Positions 36,945-44,415 of a DNA stretch of 64,000 nucleotides are shown in pieces. Origin of the DNA: Hyphomicrobium sp. (GTDB taxonomy: Bacteria > Pseudomonadota > Alphaproteobacteria > Rhizobiales > Hyphomicrobiaceae). The notes beneath the pieces are model-generated. The model made no database searches. It was not told where the DNA came from and saw only the letters and a program-made list of their open reading frames with translations. Both the position numbers and the translations under genes were made by a program. Every line of letters begins with the position of its first letter. Positions within the stretch are counted from its first letter, which is position 1. The stretch lies in the NCBI GenBank assembly GCA_002928735.1, contig PERL01000013.1, positions 1 to 64,000 on the forward strand, given 5' to 3'.

Positions 36945-37601
36945 TCAAGTCAGAAACGGATTGGAGCGGCGCTCGGCACCAATGGTGCTTGTGGGGCCGT
37001 GGCCGCAGATGAAGGCGAACTCGTCTCCGAGGGGGAAGAGTTTGGTCTTGATCGCATTGATCAGCGCATCGTGGTCGCCGTAGGGGAAATCGGTGCGGCC
37101 GATGGAGCCGCGGAAGATGACGTCGCCGGCGAGCATGAATTTCTGGCGCTTGTTGACGAACACGACGGAGCCCGGCGAGTGGCCGGGGCAATGCAAGATA
37201 TCGAACGTGTGACCGGCGACCGTGACGGTGTCACCCTCGTTCAACCAAAGATCGGGCGTGACGTTCTTAGCCGGAATGCCGTAGGCGGCGCCTTGTGTTT
37301 CCAGGTTGTCGAGCAGGATCTTATCGGCCTTGTGCGGGCCTTCAATTTTGACGCCGAGGCTTTTGCGCAGTTCATCCGCGCCGCCTGCGTGATCAATGTG
37401 GCCATGGGTGAGGAGGATCTTCTCGATCTTCAGGCCGAGTTCGGCAATGGCTGCCTGGATCTGGCCCAGATCGCCGCCGGGATCGACGACGGCGCCGGTT
37501 TTGGTGGCCTCGTCCCAGATCAGAGAGCAGTTCTGCTGGAAGGGCGTCACCGGAATGATTGCCGCCTTCAACCCCACAGTCGCATCAGCCCGTTCGTTCA
37601 T
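36945..37601 (-). CDS. Glyoxalase II-like MBL-fold hydrolase
   Basis: This is a 218-residue YcbL/GloB-like protein. It has THGHIDHAGG (THxHxDH), PGHSPGSVVFV with a metal-ligand His, the bridging Asp in LAGDVIFRGSIGR and the last His in ICGHGPTSTIG. FRGSIGRTDFP is typical of short bacterial type II glyoxalases that hydrolyse S-lactoylglutathione or related thioesters. I chose the ATG at 37601 (GGAGG 5 nt upstream) over 37622. Confidence 0.88.
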   Translation of the reverse strand: MNERADATVGLKAAIIPVTPFQQNCSLIWDEATKTGAVVDPGGDLGQIQAAIAELGLKIEKILLTHGHIDHAGGADELRKSLGVKIEGPHKADKILLDNLETQGAAYGIPAKNVTPDLWLNEGDTVTVAGHTFDILHCPGHSPGSVVFVNKRQKFMLAGDVIFRGSIGRTDFPYGDHDALINAIKTKLFPLGDEFAFICGHGPTSTIGAERRSNPFLT

Positions 37602-37694
37602 TTGGCCTCCGGTCGGGCGCACTGCGCCACTCGTTTTCCCGTTAGGTAATGCGAACCGTGCTCCGGCGCGACAACTTTTGCTGCGAAACGGGTT

Positions 37695-38216
37695 TTACCG
37701 CCGCTTGGCCGGGAGAGGATGTAGCTGCGGGATGATGGCGGCGGCAAGTTGGAGGTGTTCAGAGATGACGCCGCGCAATTTGCCTATCTCCCCGGCAACT
37801 GCCCGTAACTTGGGCGCGGGGCCCTGCACGAGGATCACTTCCAGCGTCTTGTCTCCCGTGAGGTGGACATGCAGGGAGGAGATCACTTCATCGATGTAGC
37901 GCCGCTGGAGATCGGCTAGCCGTTGCTGCAAACCGCCGACGGTGTGGTCGTAGAACAGGGTGATGGTGCCGACCATGACATCCTCGCCCTTGTCGCTCTT
38001 CGTTTCGACGAGCGCACGGTGGACGAAGTCGGCAACTGCTTGAGATCGGCTCTGAAATCCGCGTTCCGTGACCACTTGGTCCAGATCGGTGAGCAGGTCT
38101 TCCGAGAGCGATATGGTGATGCGGCTGACGGGTCCGCGCTTGATTGGCTTGGTGGCCGGCGCATTCGGGCGAACCTTCGCGGATAAGCGTTTCGACCGCG
38201 GGCTTTTCGCCGCCAT
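37695..38216 (-). CDS. nikR: NikR-like ribbon-helix-helix regulator with altered metal site
   Basis: The 173-residue protein has a ~30-residue basic extension, a ribbon-helix-helix DNA-binding domain (SRITISLSEDLLTDLDQVV, ERGFQSRSQAVADFVHRAL) and the ACT-like NikR tetramerisation domain. Aligned without gaps to E. coli NikR, the base-contacting strand R-x-T-x-T becomes R32-T34-S36. Of the four nickel ligands, His87 and His89 are kept (His116, His118), while His76 becomes Arg105 and Cys95 becomes Thr124. The start ATG 38216 follows AAGGAAG. It diverges from the creatininase gene across an exact NikR-type operator. Confidence 0.87.
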   Translation of the reverse strand: MAAKSPRSKRLSAKVRPNAPATKPIKRGPVSRITISLSEDLLTDLDQVVTERGFQSRSQAVADFVHRALVETKSDKGEDVMVGTITLFYDHTVGGLQQRLADLQRRYIDEVISSLHVHLTGDKTLEVILVQGPAPKLRAVAGEIGKLRGVISEHLQLAAAIIPQLHPLPAKRR

Positions 38217-38261
38217 GAGCATTCTTCCTTCATTTGGCACGGTCCGTGCGATGCCTCGACA

Positions 38262-38289
38262 GTATGACGAATTCCTGCAAGCGTCATAC
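38262..38289. promoter_or_regulatory. NikR operator, perfect GTATGA-N16-TCATAC
   Basis: GTATGA (38262-38267) and TCATAC (38284-38289) are separated by exactly 16 nt, which is the published E. coli NikR operator half-sites and spacing. In fact the arms extend to 7 bp (GTATGAC/GTCATAC). It lies 46 nt before the nikR start and 24 nt before the creatininase start, so it could repress both. Confidence 0.85.
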
Positions 38290-38313
38290 CGGGTTCGATG
38301 GAGGGAGGCACTC

Positions 38314-39081
38314 ATGCTCTGGGCTGACAAGGCCTGGCCTGAAATTCCAGGCGTTCTGCGGGCCGTCAACGGCGCTGCCATTCTACCGGTGGGGGCGACC
38401 GAGCAGCATGGGCCGCAGCTGGGCTGCGGGATGGATTTCGTGCTGGCGGACAAACTGTGCCGCAAGGTCTCCGATGAGACCGGCGTGCCGATGTTGCCGA
38501 CGATTCCATACGGCTGCTCGATCGGACACAGCCGGCGCTGGCCGGGGACGATCGCGCTCGAACCGGCTGTGATGACCGCGCTTATCACGCAGATCGGGAC
38601 GTGGGCTTATCATTCCGGCGTGCGGCGGCTGTTCATCGTCAACACGCATGTAACGAACTTCGCGCCGCTCCGGTGCGCGCTGGAAAATCTGCGCGCGACG
38701 TTCGATGATCTGATGGTGTGCGTGATCAACACCGGGCAGATGACACCGCGGGTGAAGGCCGTCCACTTCGCCGATGGCGACGACTGGCACGCAAACGATG
38801 CGGAAACCTCGCTCATGCTGGCGGTGGCGCCCGAGATCGTGCGCGAGGACGAGATCGCGGGCGCGGACGATCCGGACCGGACGGAGGGACTGGTGTTCTC
38901 GCACCCCGTTAATCGGACCAGCAAGAATGGCGTCACGGGATATCCCAGCCGCGCGACGAAGACCAAAGGCGAAGACCTATTCGCCATGATGGTCGAGGAC
39001 CTGTCGGACATGGTCCGGCGCGGGATGAGCGAAACACCCCCGCTCGACGCCTCCTATCACACGCCGTTTTCCAGCACCTGA
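38314..39081 (+). CDS. Creatininase-family amidohydrolase
   Basis: The 255-residue protein has the creatininase metal-site motifs: [19 protein letters not shown] (Glu, His and Asp ligands, near residues 28-46), the conserved [21 protein letters not shown] and [16 protein letters not shown] (His and Glu). The family hydrolyses linear or cyclic amides with Zn/Mn. Here the substrate is open; creatinine degradation genes are absent. GGAGGGAGG precedes the ATG at 38314. The glutamine synthetase follows 26 nt downstream, and a NikR operator lies just upstream. Confidence 0.87.
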   Translation: MLWADKAWPEIPGVLRAVNGAAILPVGATEQHGPQLGCGMDFVLADKLCRKVSDETGVPMLPTIPYGCSIGHSRRWPGTIALEPAVMTALITQIGTWAYHSGVRRLFIVNTHVTNFAPLRCALENLRATFDDLMVCVINTGQMTPRVKAVHFADGDDWHANDAETSLMLAVAPEIVREDEIAGADDPDRTEGLVFSHPVNRTSKNGVTGYPSRATKTKGEDLFAMMVEDLSDMVRRGMSETPPLDASYHTPFSST

Positions 39082-39107
39082 TCACACGCCCAAAACCGGG
39101 GAACACG

Positions 39108-40469
39108 ATGGCTCACGATCCCAAGCTCGATGCGCTGATGACGGATTTGAAGGCGCGCGGCGTCAAATATTGCATGGGCGCTTACGTGGATATTCATGGC
39201 TGCCAAAAGGGCAAAGTGGTGCCGATCGATCATCTGCACCACATGGCGGCGGGATCGGAACTTTATACGGGCTACGCGGTCGACGGCATGGGGCAGGCGC
39301 CCAACGACGATGAGTTCGCGTCGATCCCGGATTTCGACGCGCTGGTGCAATTGCCGTGGGAGCCGAAGGTCGCGTGGATGCCGGCGGATATTCATTTCAA
39401 GGGGCAGCCCTATCCGCTGTCGACGCGCGTTGCGTTGAAGAATGTGCAGGCGGAGGCAGCGAAGCTGGGGCTTGGTTTCAATCTCGGGATCGAGTGCGAA
39501 ATCTTCGTTTTGAAAAAGATGCCGGATGGGTCGCTGGCGATCCCGAACCCGGACGATAAGCTGATCAAGCCTTGTTATGATATTCGCGGGTTCATGGGGA
39601 ACTTCACCTGGCTCGACCGGATGGCGACGACGATCAACGATCTGGGGTGGGATCTCTATTCGTTCGATCACGAGGATGCGAACGGGCAGTACGAATTCGA
39701 TTTCAACTATGCGGACGCGCTGACGACGTGCGACCGGTTCACGTTCTTCCGCATGATGGCAAAGCAGTACGCCGAGGATCTCGGACTGCTCGCGACGCTG
39801 ATGCCGAAGCCTTACGCCAACCGGACGGGTAACGGGGCGCATTTCAACATGTCGCTCTATGACCTCGAAACGAAGGCGAACCTCTTCAAGTGCAAGCCGG
39901 AGGATGACCCACGTGGGCTTGGTCTGACGCCGATGGGGTATCATTTCATTGGCGGCGTTCTACGGCATGGGCGGGCGCTGTGTGCGACGTTCGCGCCAAC
40001 GGTCAACAGCTACAAGCGGCTCGTGCGGCGCGGCTCGATGGCGACGTTTTCGTGGGCGCCGGTGTTCAATTCTTACGGGTCCAACAACCGCACGAACTCG
40101 ATCCGCGTGCCGATGGGCGGCGGGCGGTGCGAGAGCCGAAACGCGGATGGCGCCGTCAATCCGTATCTGGCGGCGACGATGGCACTGGCGGCGGGATTGG
40201 AGGGTGTGCGCGAGAAGATCGATCCGGGCATGCCGAATGACGACAATCTCTATGAGATCAGCGAAGACGCGCGGCGGGCGCGGGGCATCGATTTCCTGCC
40301 GCAGAATTTGGACGAAGCGGTCGATGCGTTCGAGGCCGATCCGCTGGTCGAAAAGACGCTTGGGACGGCGCTGCGGGACGAGTTCGTTCGCTACAAGCGC
40401 GAAGAGTGGCGCGAGTATCACCTCTCGATCTCGCCGTGGGAGATCGAGAGGTACAGTCACCTGTTCTAG
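39108..40469 (+). CDS. Type III glutamine synthetase-like ligase
   Basis: This is a 453-residue glutamine-synthetase-fold amide ligase. It has a short beta-Grasp N-domain ([20 protein letters not shown]), metal-binding Glu in [22 protein letters not shown] (the NxxGxHxN region), the ATP/substrate region [13 protein letters not shown] and [16 protein letters not shown]. It belongs with the GlnT/GmaS-type type III enzymes. The acceptor may be ammonia or an amine such as methylamine; sequence alone does not decide. The adenylylation Tyr of GlnA is not apparent. It sits 26 nt after the amidohydrolase, so they are probably co-transcribed. Confidence 0.87.
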   Translation: MAHDPKLDALMTDLKARGVKYCMGAYVDIHGCQKGKVVPIDHLHHMAAGSELYTGYAVDGMGQAPNDDEFASIPDFDALVQLPWEPKVAWMPADIHFKGQPYPLSTRVALKNVQAEAAKLGLGFNLGIECEIFVLKKMPDGSLAIPNPDDKLIKPCYDIRGFMGNFTWLDRMATTINDLGWDLYSFDHEDANGQYEFDFNYADALTTCDRFTFFRMMAKQYAEDLGLLATLMPKPYANRTGNGAHFNMSLYDLETKANLFKCKPEDDPRGLGLTPMGYHFIGGVLRHGRALCATFAPTVNSYKRLVRRGSMATFSWAPVFNSYGSNNRTNSIRVPMGGGRCESRNADGAVNPYLAATMALAAGLEGVREKIDPGMPNDDNLYEISEDARRARGIDFLPQNLDEAVDAFEADPLVEKTLGTALRDEFVRYKREEWREYHLSISPWEIERYSHLF

Positions 40470-40481
40470 GTTGCGTTCGTT

Positions 40482-42245
40482 CTACTCGCTGCCGGCGGCG
40501 GGGACGGAGACGAAGCTTTCGCGGGCGTGCTTGACGGCGGCGGGGTTGCGGTCGGTCGTGTAGTAGTCGCCCATCACCAGCACGTCCATGTCGGTGCGGT
40601 GGAAGCAGGAGATGGCCTGCTCGGGCGAGTTCACGACCGGCTCCTGCCGGTTGAAGCTCGTGTTCAAGATCACGGGGATACCGGTGATCTTGGCGTACTC
40701 CTCGATGACGCCGTAGTAGCGCGGGTTGGCCGAACGCTCGATGGTTTGAATGCGGCCGGTGCCGTCGACGTGGGCGGCAGCGGGAATAAGCGCGAGCTTA
40801 TCGGGGTGGATGCGCGGGGCAAGCGTCATGAAGGGGTCGGGCTGGGTGACCTCGAAGAATTCTTTCGAGCGCTCCAAGAGCACCACGGGGGCGAAGGGAC
40901 GGAAAGCTTCGCGATGCTTGATCTTGGCGTTGATGAGATCCTTGATCTTGTTGTCGCGGGCGTCGGAGAGAATGGAGCGATTGCCCAACGCGCGCGGGCC
41001 CATTTCGGCGCGGCCCTGGAACCAGCCGACGATCTTTTGTTCGCTCAGATCTTTGGCGACCTTCTTCAACAGATCGGCTTCTTCGAACTTCTGATAGGTG
41101 AGCCCGGCTTTATCGAGGGCGGCTTTGATTTCCGCGTCGGTGAAGCCCTTGCCGTAGAAGGCGTGCGTCATCTCGAACGTGCGCGGGTTGCCGAGTGTCT
41201 GGTGCCAATGCCAGAGCGCGGAGCCCAACGGCGCACCGGTGTCGGAGGCGCAGGGGGGAACCCAGACGCGTTCGAACTTGGTGTCGCGCAGGATGCGGGC
41301 GTTGGCGACGCAGTTGAGGCCGACGCCGCCGGAGATGACGAGATTGCGCGAGGACTGGCGCTTTTCCATATCGCGGACGATGTGGAGGATGGTCTCCTCG
41401 ATCACCGTTTGCAGGGCGTGCGCCATGTCGCGGTGGTGATCGGTCAGCGGGTCCTTGCGCGAACGCGGGGGCCCGAAGGTTTCGTAGAACTTCCACTTGA
41501 AGGGACGGACGAGGCCGTGCGTGTCGAAGGAAATGTAATCGCGGTTGATGCGGAACTGGCCGTCGGGGCGCAATTCGATGAGGTCGCGCATCTTGTCGAC
41601 GTAGGTCGGGCCACCACAGGCGGCGAGCGCCATAACGGTGCCTTCCTCGAAGACCTTGAAGCCGAGGTACTCGGTCACGCAGGTGTAGAGCATGCCGAGG
41701 CTGTCGAAGAAGTGGCTCTGCCAGACGCGTTCGAGCTTGGTGCCCTGGCCGATGTAGCCGGACGTGGACGTGTCGTCGCCGTAGCCGTCCATGACGAGGA
41801 CAGCGGCTTCTTCGAAGGGGGAGACGTTGAAGACGGCGGCATGCGCATTGTGATGCGAGACCTGCACGATCTTGGGCACCTTGCGGTAGCCGTAGCGCTT
41901 GCCGAGGCCAAGCCAGAGGCGGAGCGGCAGGTTGACGATGGCGGAGGCCTGGACGCGGTGGGCGCCGGGGCGCAGGAGGTTAAGGCTTCCGGGGAGTTTG
42001 CCCGTGACGTTGTTGTAGAAGGTGGGGCGGAGACGGTCCATTTCCCACGGGGTCGTCAAAACGTCGATGTCGTCGAACGTCAAGCCGCTGTCGGCGAACA
42101 GGGCATCGAGGCATTGGGTGGGGAATTCGAGAGTGTGCTTCTGGCGGTTGAAGCGCTCTTCTTCCAGGATGTAGGCGGGCGCGCCGTTCTGGAGCAGCGC
42201 GAGGCCCGTGTCATGCGACTTGGTAACGATGCCTAGAATGTTCAC
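40482..42245 (-). CDS. Carbamoyltransferase (NodU/TobZ family)
   Basis: The 587-residue enzyme transfers carbamoyl from carbamoyl phosphate, via carbamoyl-AMP, to a hydroxyl group. The N-terminal Kae1-like domain shows GIVTKSHDTGLALLQNG, VSHHNAHAAVF (metal-binding His pair) and VMDGYGDDTST. The C-terminal YrdC-like part has GWFQGRAEMGPRALGNRSIL and HREAFRPFAP, both hallmark. The start is a GTG at 42245 with GGGATCG upstream. No sugar, Nod-factor or antibiotic genes surround it, so its acceptor is unknown. It is convergent with the glutamine synthetase gene. Confidence 0.9.
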   Translation of the reverse strand: MNILGIVTKSHDTGLALLQNGAPAYILEEERFNRQKHTLEFPTQCLDALFADSGLTFDDIDVLTTPWEMDRLRPTFYNNVTGKLPGSLNLLRPGAHRVQASAIVNLPLRLWLGLGKRYGYRKVPKIVQVSHHNAHAAVFNVSPFEEAAVLVMDGYGDDTSTSGYIGQGTKLERVWQSHFFDSLGMLYTCVTEYLGFKVFEEGTVMALAACGGPTYVDKMRDLIELRPDGQFRINRDYISFDTHGLVRPFKWKFYETFGPPRSRKDPLTDHHRDMAHALQTVIEETILHIVRDMEKRQSSRNLVISGGVGLNCVANARILRDTKFERVWVPPCASDTGAPLGSALWHWHQTLGNPRTFEMTHAFYGKGFTDAEIKAALDKAGLTYQKFEEADLLKKVAKDLSEQKIVGWFQGRAEMGPRALGNRSILSDARDNKIKDLINAKIKHREAFRPFAPVVLLERSKEFFEVTQPDPFMTLAPRIHPDKLALIPAAAHVDGTGRIQTIERSANPRYYGVIEEYAKITGIPVILNTSFNRQEPVVNSPEQAISCFHRTDMDVLVMGDYYTTDRNPAAVKHARESFVSVPAAGSE

Positions 42246-42529
42246 GGCGATCCCGTCCGTTGCCCGTTTGAGAATCGACATCCGATACCGGGTTGAAGGC
42301 ATTTGAACCAGACCGGACGCGCGGATGTCGCAGTGTGACGATTGGGTAGGCGTCACAGTCCATTGTTGAATTCCAGCCCGGGGCGTATCTGTCCACCCGA
42401 GAGCGGCAGTCACGTTAATTGTGTCTCGAGTTGCAGGTGGCAACACAGGCCGTGCGGCGGCTGACGACACGCGTGCGAGCGTGTAGCGTTGCAGACATTC
42501 GTTAAGATGTCCGGCGGGGACCATCCGGC

Positions 42530-42904
42530 ATGGAACTGAGGGAAATGCGGTTTGCGACAATTGTCGGAACCGAGGTGAAGGTGAAGGTCAATTCGGCCGC
42601 CGAGGCGAAAGCGGCGATCAAGGAATTGCGCCATAAGAAGAAAGAGGTCGGCCTGTTGAAACGGCGGGTGGCGGCCGAGTTGAAACGGGCGCGATCACTT
42701 GAAGCCAAGGCGGAGAAGGCGGCCGCCCGCAGCCGTCGGCAGAAGGGATTTTTTGCCGCGCTCGGGCGGTTGTCGTCGGCGTTTTCGGACGACGATCATT
42801 CCGAGGACGTGCAGCGGCTGGAAAAGGATCTGGGCCATACGGAGGAGATCCTGCATAATATCGACAGCTGCATCATTCAGCTGGAAGGCAAGCTTCTGAC
42901 GTGA
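42530..42904 (+). CDS. Coiled-coil hypothetical protein
   Basis: The 124-residue protein is very rich in Lys, Ala, Glu and Arg. Residues ~22-72 and ~93-122 have heptad-like spacing, separated by a hinge (QKGFFAALGRLSSAFSDDDHS), suggesting a helical hairpin. There is no signal peptide or membrane helix. An ATG at 42545 with GAGGG close upstream is an alternative start. The ThiS-like gene begins about 20 nt beyond its stop (or overlaps it by GTGA), so the two are probably co-transcribed. I recognise no family. Confidence 0.6.
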   Translation: MELREMRFATIVGTEVKVKVNSAAEAKAAIKELRHKKKEVGLLKRRVAAELKRARSLEAKAEKAAARSRRQKGFFAALGRLSSAFSDDDHSEDVQRLEKDLGHTEEILHNIDSCIIQLEGKLLT

Positions 42905-42924
42905 AGCGCGTGCAGGCGGACCCC

Positions 42925-43137
42925 ATGCGAGCCGACTCCATCTCTCTGACTGTCAACGGTGCGCCGCGCGAAACGCGGGCGGAGACGCTTGCGGAGTTTA
43001 TTGCGGGTGAAGATTTCGGCGAGACGCGGGTGGCGACTGCGGTCAATGGCGCATTCGTGCCGGCACGCGCGCGCGCCGAAAGGCTGCTCGCAGCGGGCGA
43101 CCGCGTCGAGATCTTGTCGGCACGGCAGGGCGGGTAA
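42925..43137 (+). CDS. thiS: ThiS-like sulfur carrier protein
   Basis: The 70-residue ubiquitin-fold protein has SISLTVNGAPRE at the N-terminus, VATAVNGAFVPARAR in the middle, GDRVEILSARQGG at the end, and the C-terminal Gly-Gly required for thiocarboxylate formation. It donates sulfur for the thiazole ring of thiamine. A GTG at 42901, overlapping the previous stop as GTGA, would add eight residues. The usual neighbour thiG is not adjacent; the next gene on the other strand is prfB. thiC lies 14 kb away. Confidence 0.85.
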   Translation: MRADSISLTVNGAPRETRAETLAEFIAGEDFGETRVATAVNGAFVPARARAERLLAAGDRVEILSARQGG

Positions 43138-43140
43138 GAC

Positions 43141-44272
43141 TTACTCGATATCCTCGACGACCGCGCCGGTGCCGCCCTTGATGCGGGCCGACAACGTCGC
43201 TTGAATGAAGGGATCGATGTCGCCGTCGAGCACATCGTCGGGTGCTGTGGACTGTTCGCCGGTGCGCAGGTCCTTCACGAGCTGGTAGGGCTGCAAGACA
43301 TACGAGCGGATCTGGTGACCCCAGCCGATGTCCGTTTTTGCGGCCTGATCCGCAGATGCCTTCTCTTCGCGGCGCTTTAATTCCCGCTCGTACAGTTTGG
43401 CTTTCAAGCGCTTGAAGGCGACGTCTCTATTCTGATGCTGAGACCGGTGCTCCTGCGCAAAAATTACGATGCCCGACGGTTTATGGACGAGTCGGACGGC
43501 CGATTCGGTGCGGTTGACGTGCTGGCCGCCGGCACCGGAAGAGCGGGCGAACGAGATATCGACGTCGGACGGATTAATATCGACATCGATCGTGTCATCG
43601 ATGACGGGGAAGACCTGCACAGAGGCGAAACTCGTGTGGCGGCGCGCGTTGGAGTCGTAGGGCGAGATGCGCACGAGGCGGTGGACGCCGCCTTCGGTTT
43701 TCAGCAAGCCAAACGCATTCTCCCCTTCGATTTCGAGCGTTGCCGACTTGATGCCCGCTTCTTCGCCAGGGCTTTCGTCGATGAGCTTGACCTTGAAGCC
43801 GCGGCGTTCGGCCCAGCGCATGTACATGCGCAAGAGCATGGACGCCCAATCCTGGCTTTCGGTGCCGCCGGCGCCGGCATGGACTTCGAGGTAGGTGTTC
43901 ATGCCGTCGGCTTCGCCTGACAGCAAAGCTTCGACGCTGCGTTGCCGCACCTCATGATCGAGCTTGGCCAACAACGACTCCGCTTCGGCAACGGTTGCGT
44001 TATCGCCTTCCGCCTCGCCCATTTCGATGAGCGTGACGTTGTCGTCGAGTTCCTGCTGCATGCGCTTGAAATTCGTCAGCGATTTTTCCAGCGACTGGCG
44101 CTGGCGCATGACCTTTTGCGCTTCGGCGGGCTTCGACCAGATGGCCGGATCCTCGGCGCGCCGATTGAGTTCGCCTAGGCGTTCTTCCGCTTGGTCCGGG
44201 TCAAAGATACCTCCTCAGAAGCGCGAGCGCTTCTTGGATGCTATCGACGAGTTTTTGCGCTTCAGCGCGCAT
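43141..44272 (-). CDS. prfB: Peptide chain release factor 2, expressed by programmed +1 frameshift
   Basis: RF2 ends translation at UGA and UAA. The first 23 codons (44272-44204, MRAEAQKLVDSIQEALALLR and on to CTT) are followed by an in-frame UGA. Shifting +1 (skipping T44203) continues as DPDQAEERLGELNRRAED and on, to give a 376-residue protein. The GGQ motif (SSGAGGQHVN) for peptidyl-tRNA hydrolysis is present, and the codon-recognition loop reads SPY where E. coli has SPF. The coding sequence is the complement of 44272-44204 joined to 44202-43141. The UGA makes synthesis self-regulating. Confidence 0.95.
44200..44215 (-). promoter_or_regulatory. prfB programmed +1 frameshift site
   Basis: On the minus strand the bases AGGAGGTATCTTTGAC combine an internal Shine-Dalgarno (AGGAGG, 44215-44210), three bases, the slippery CTT (44206-44204) and UGA followed by C (44203-44200). 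This is the classical RF2 arrangement. Confidence 0.95.
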
Positions 44273-44415
44273 GGGGCATGCCTTTCAAATGACCTTCGGT
44301 CGGGAAGGGAGGGCGGGGAGTTGCCTCGCATATAGAGGCGCGTGCCGATCATGTAAACGCCGGGTGGGCGCGGCAGTCCGTTACGCCGCGGGATAAGTGG
44401 CGAGGGCGTTCAGCG

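Noticed and set aside
44201-44203. In-frame UGA in prfB as a pseudogene signal
   Set aside because: The context is the classical RF2 programmed frameshift, so the gene is intact.
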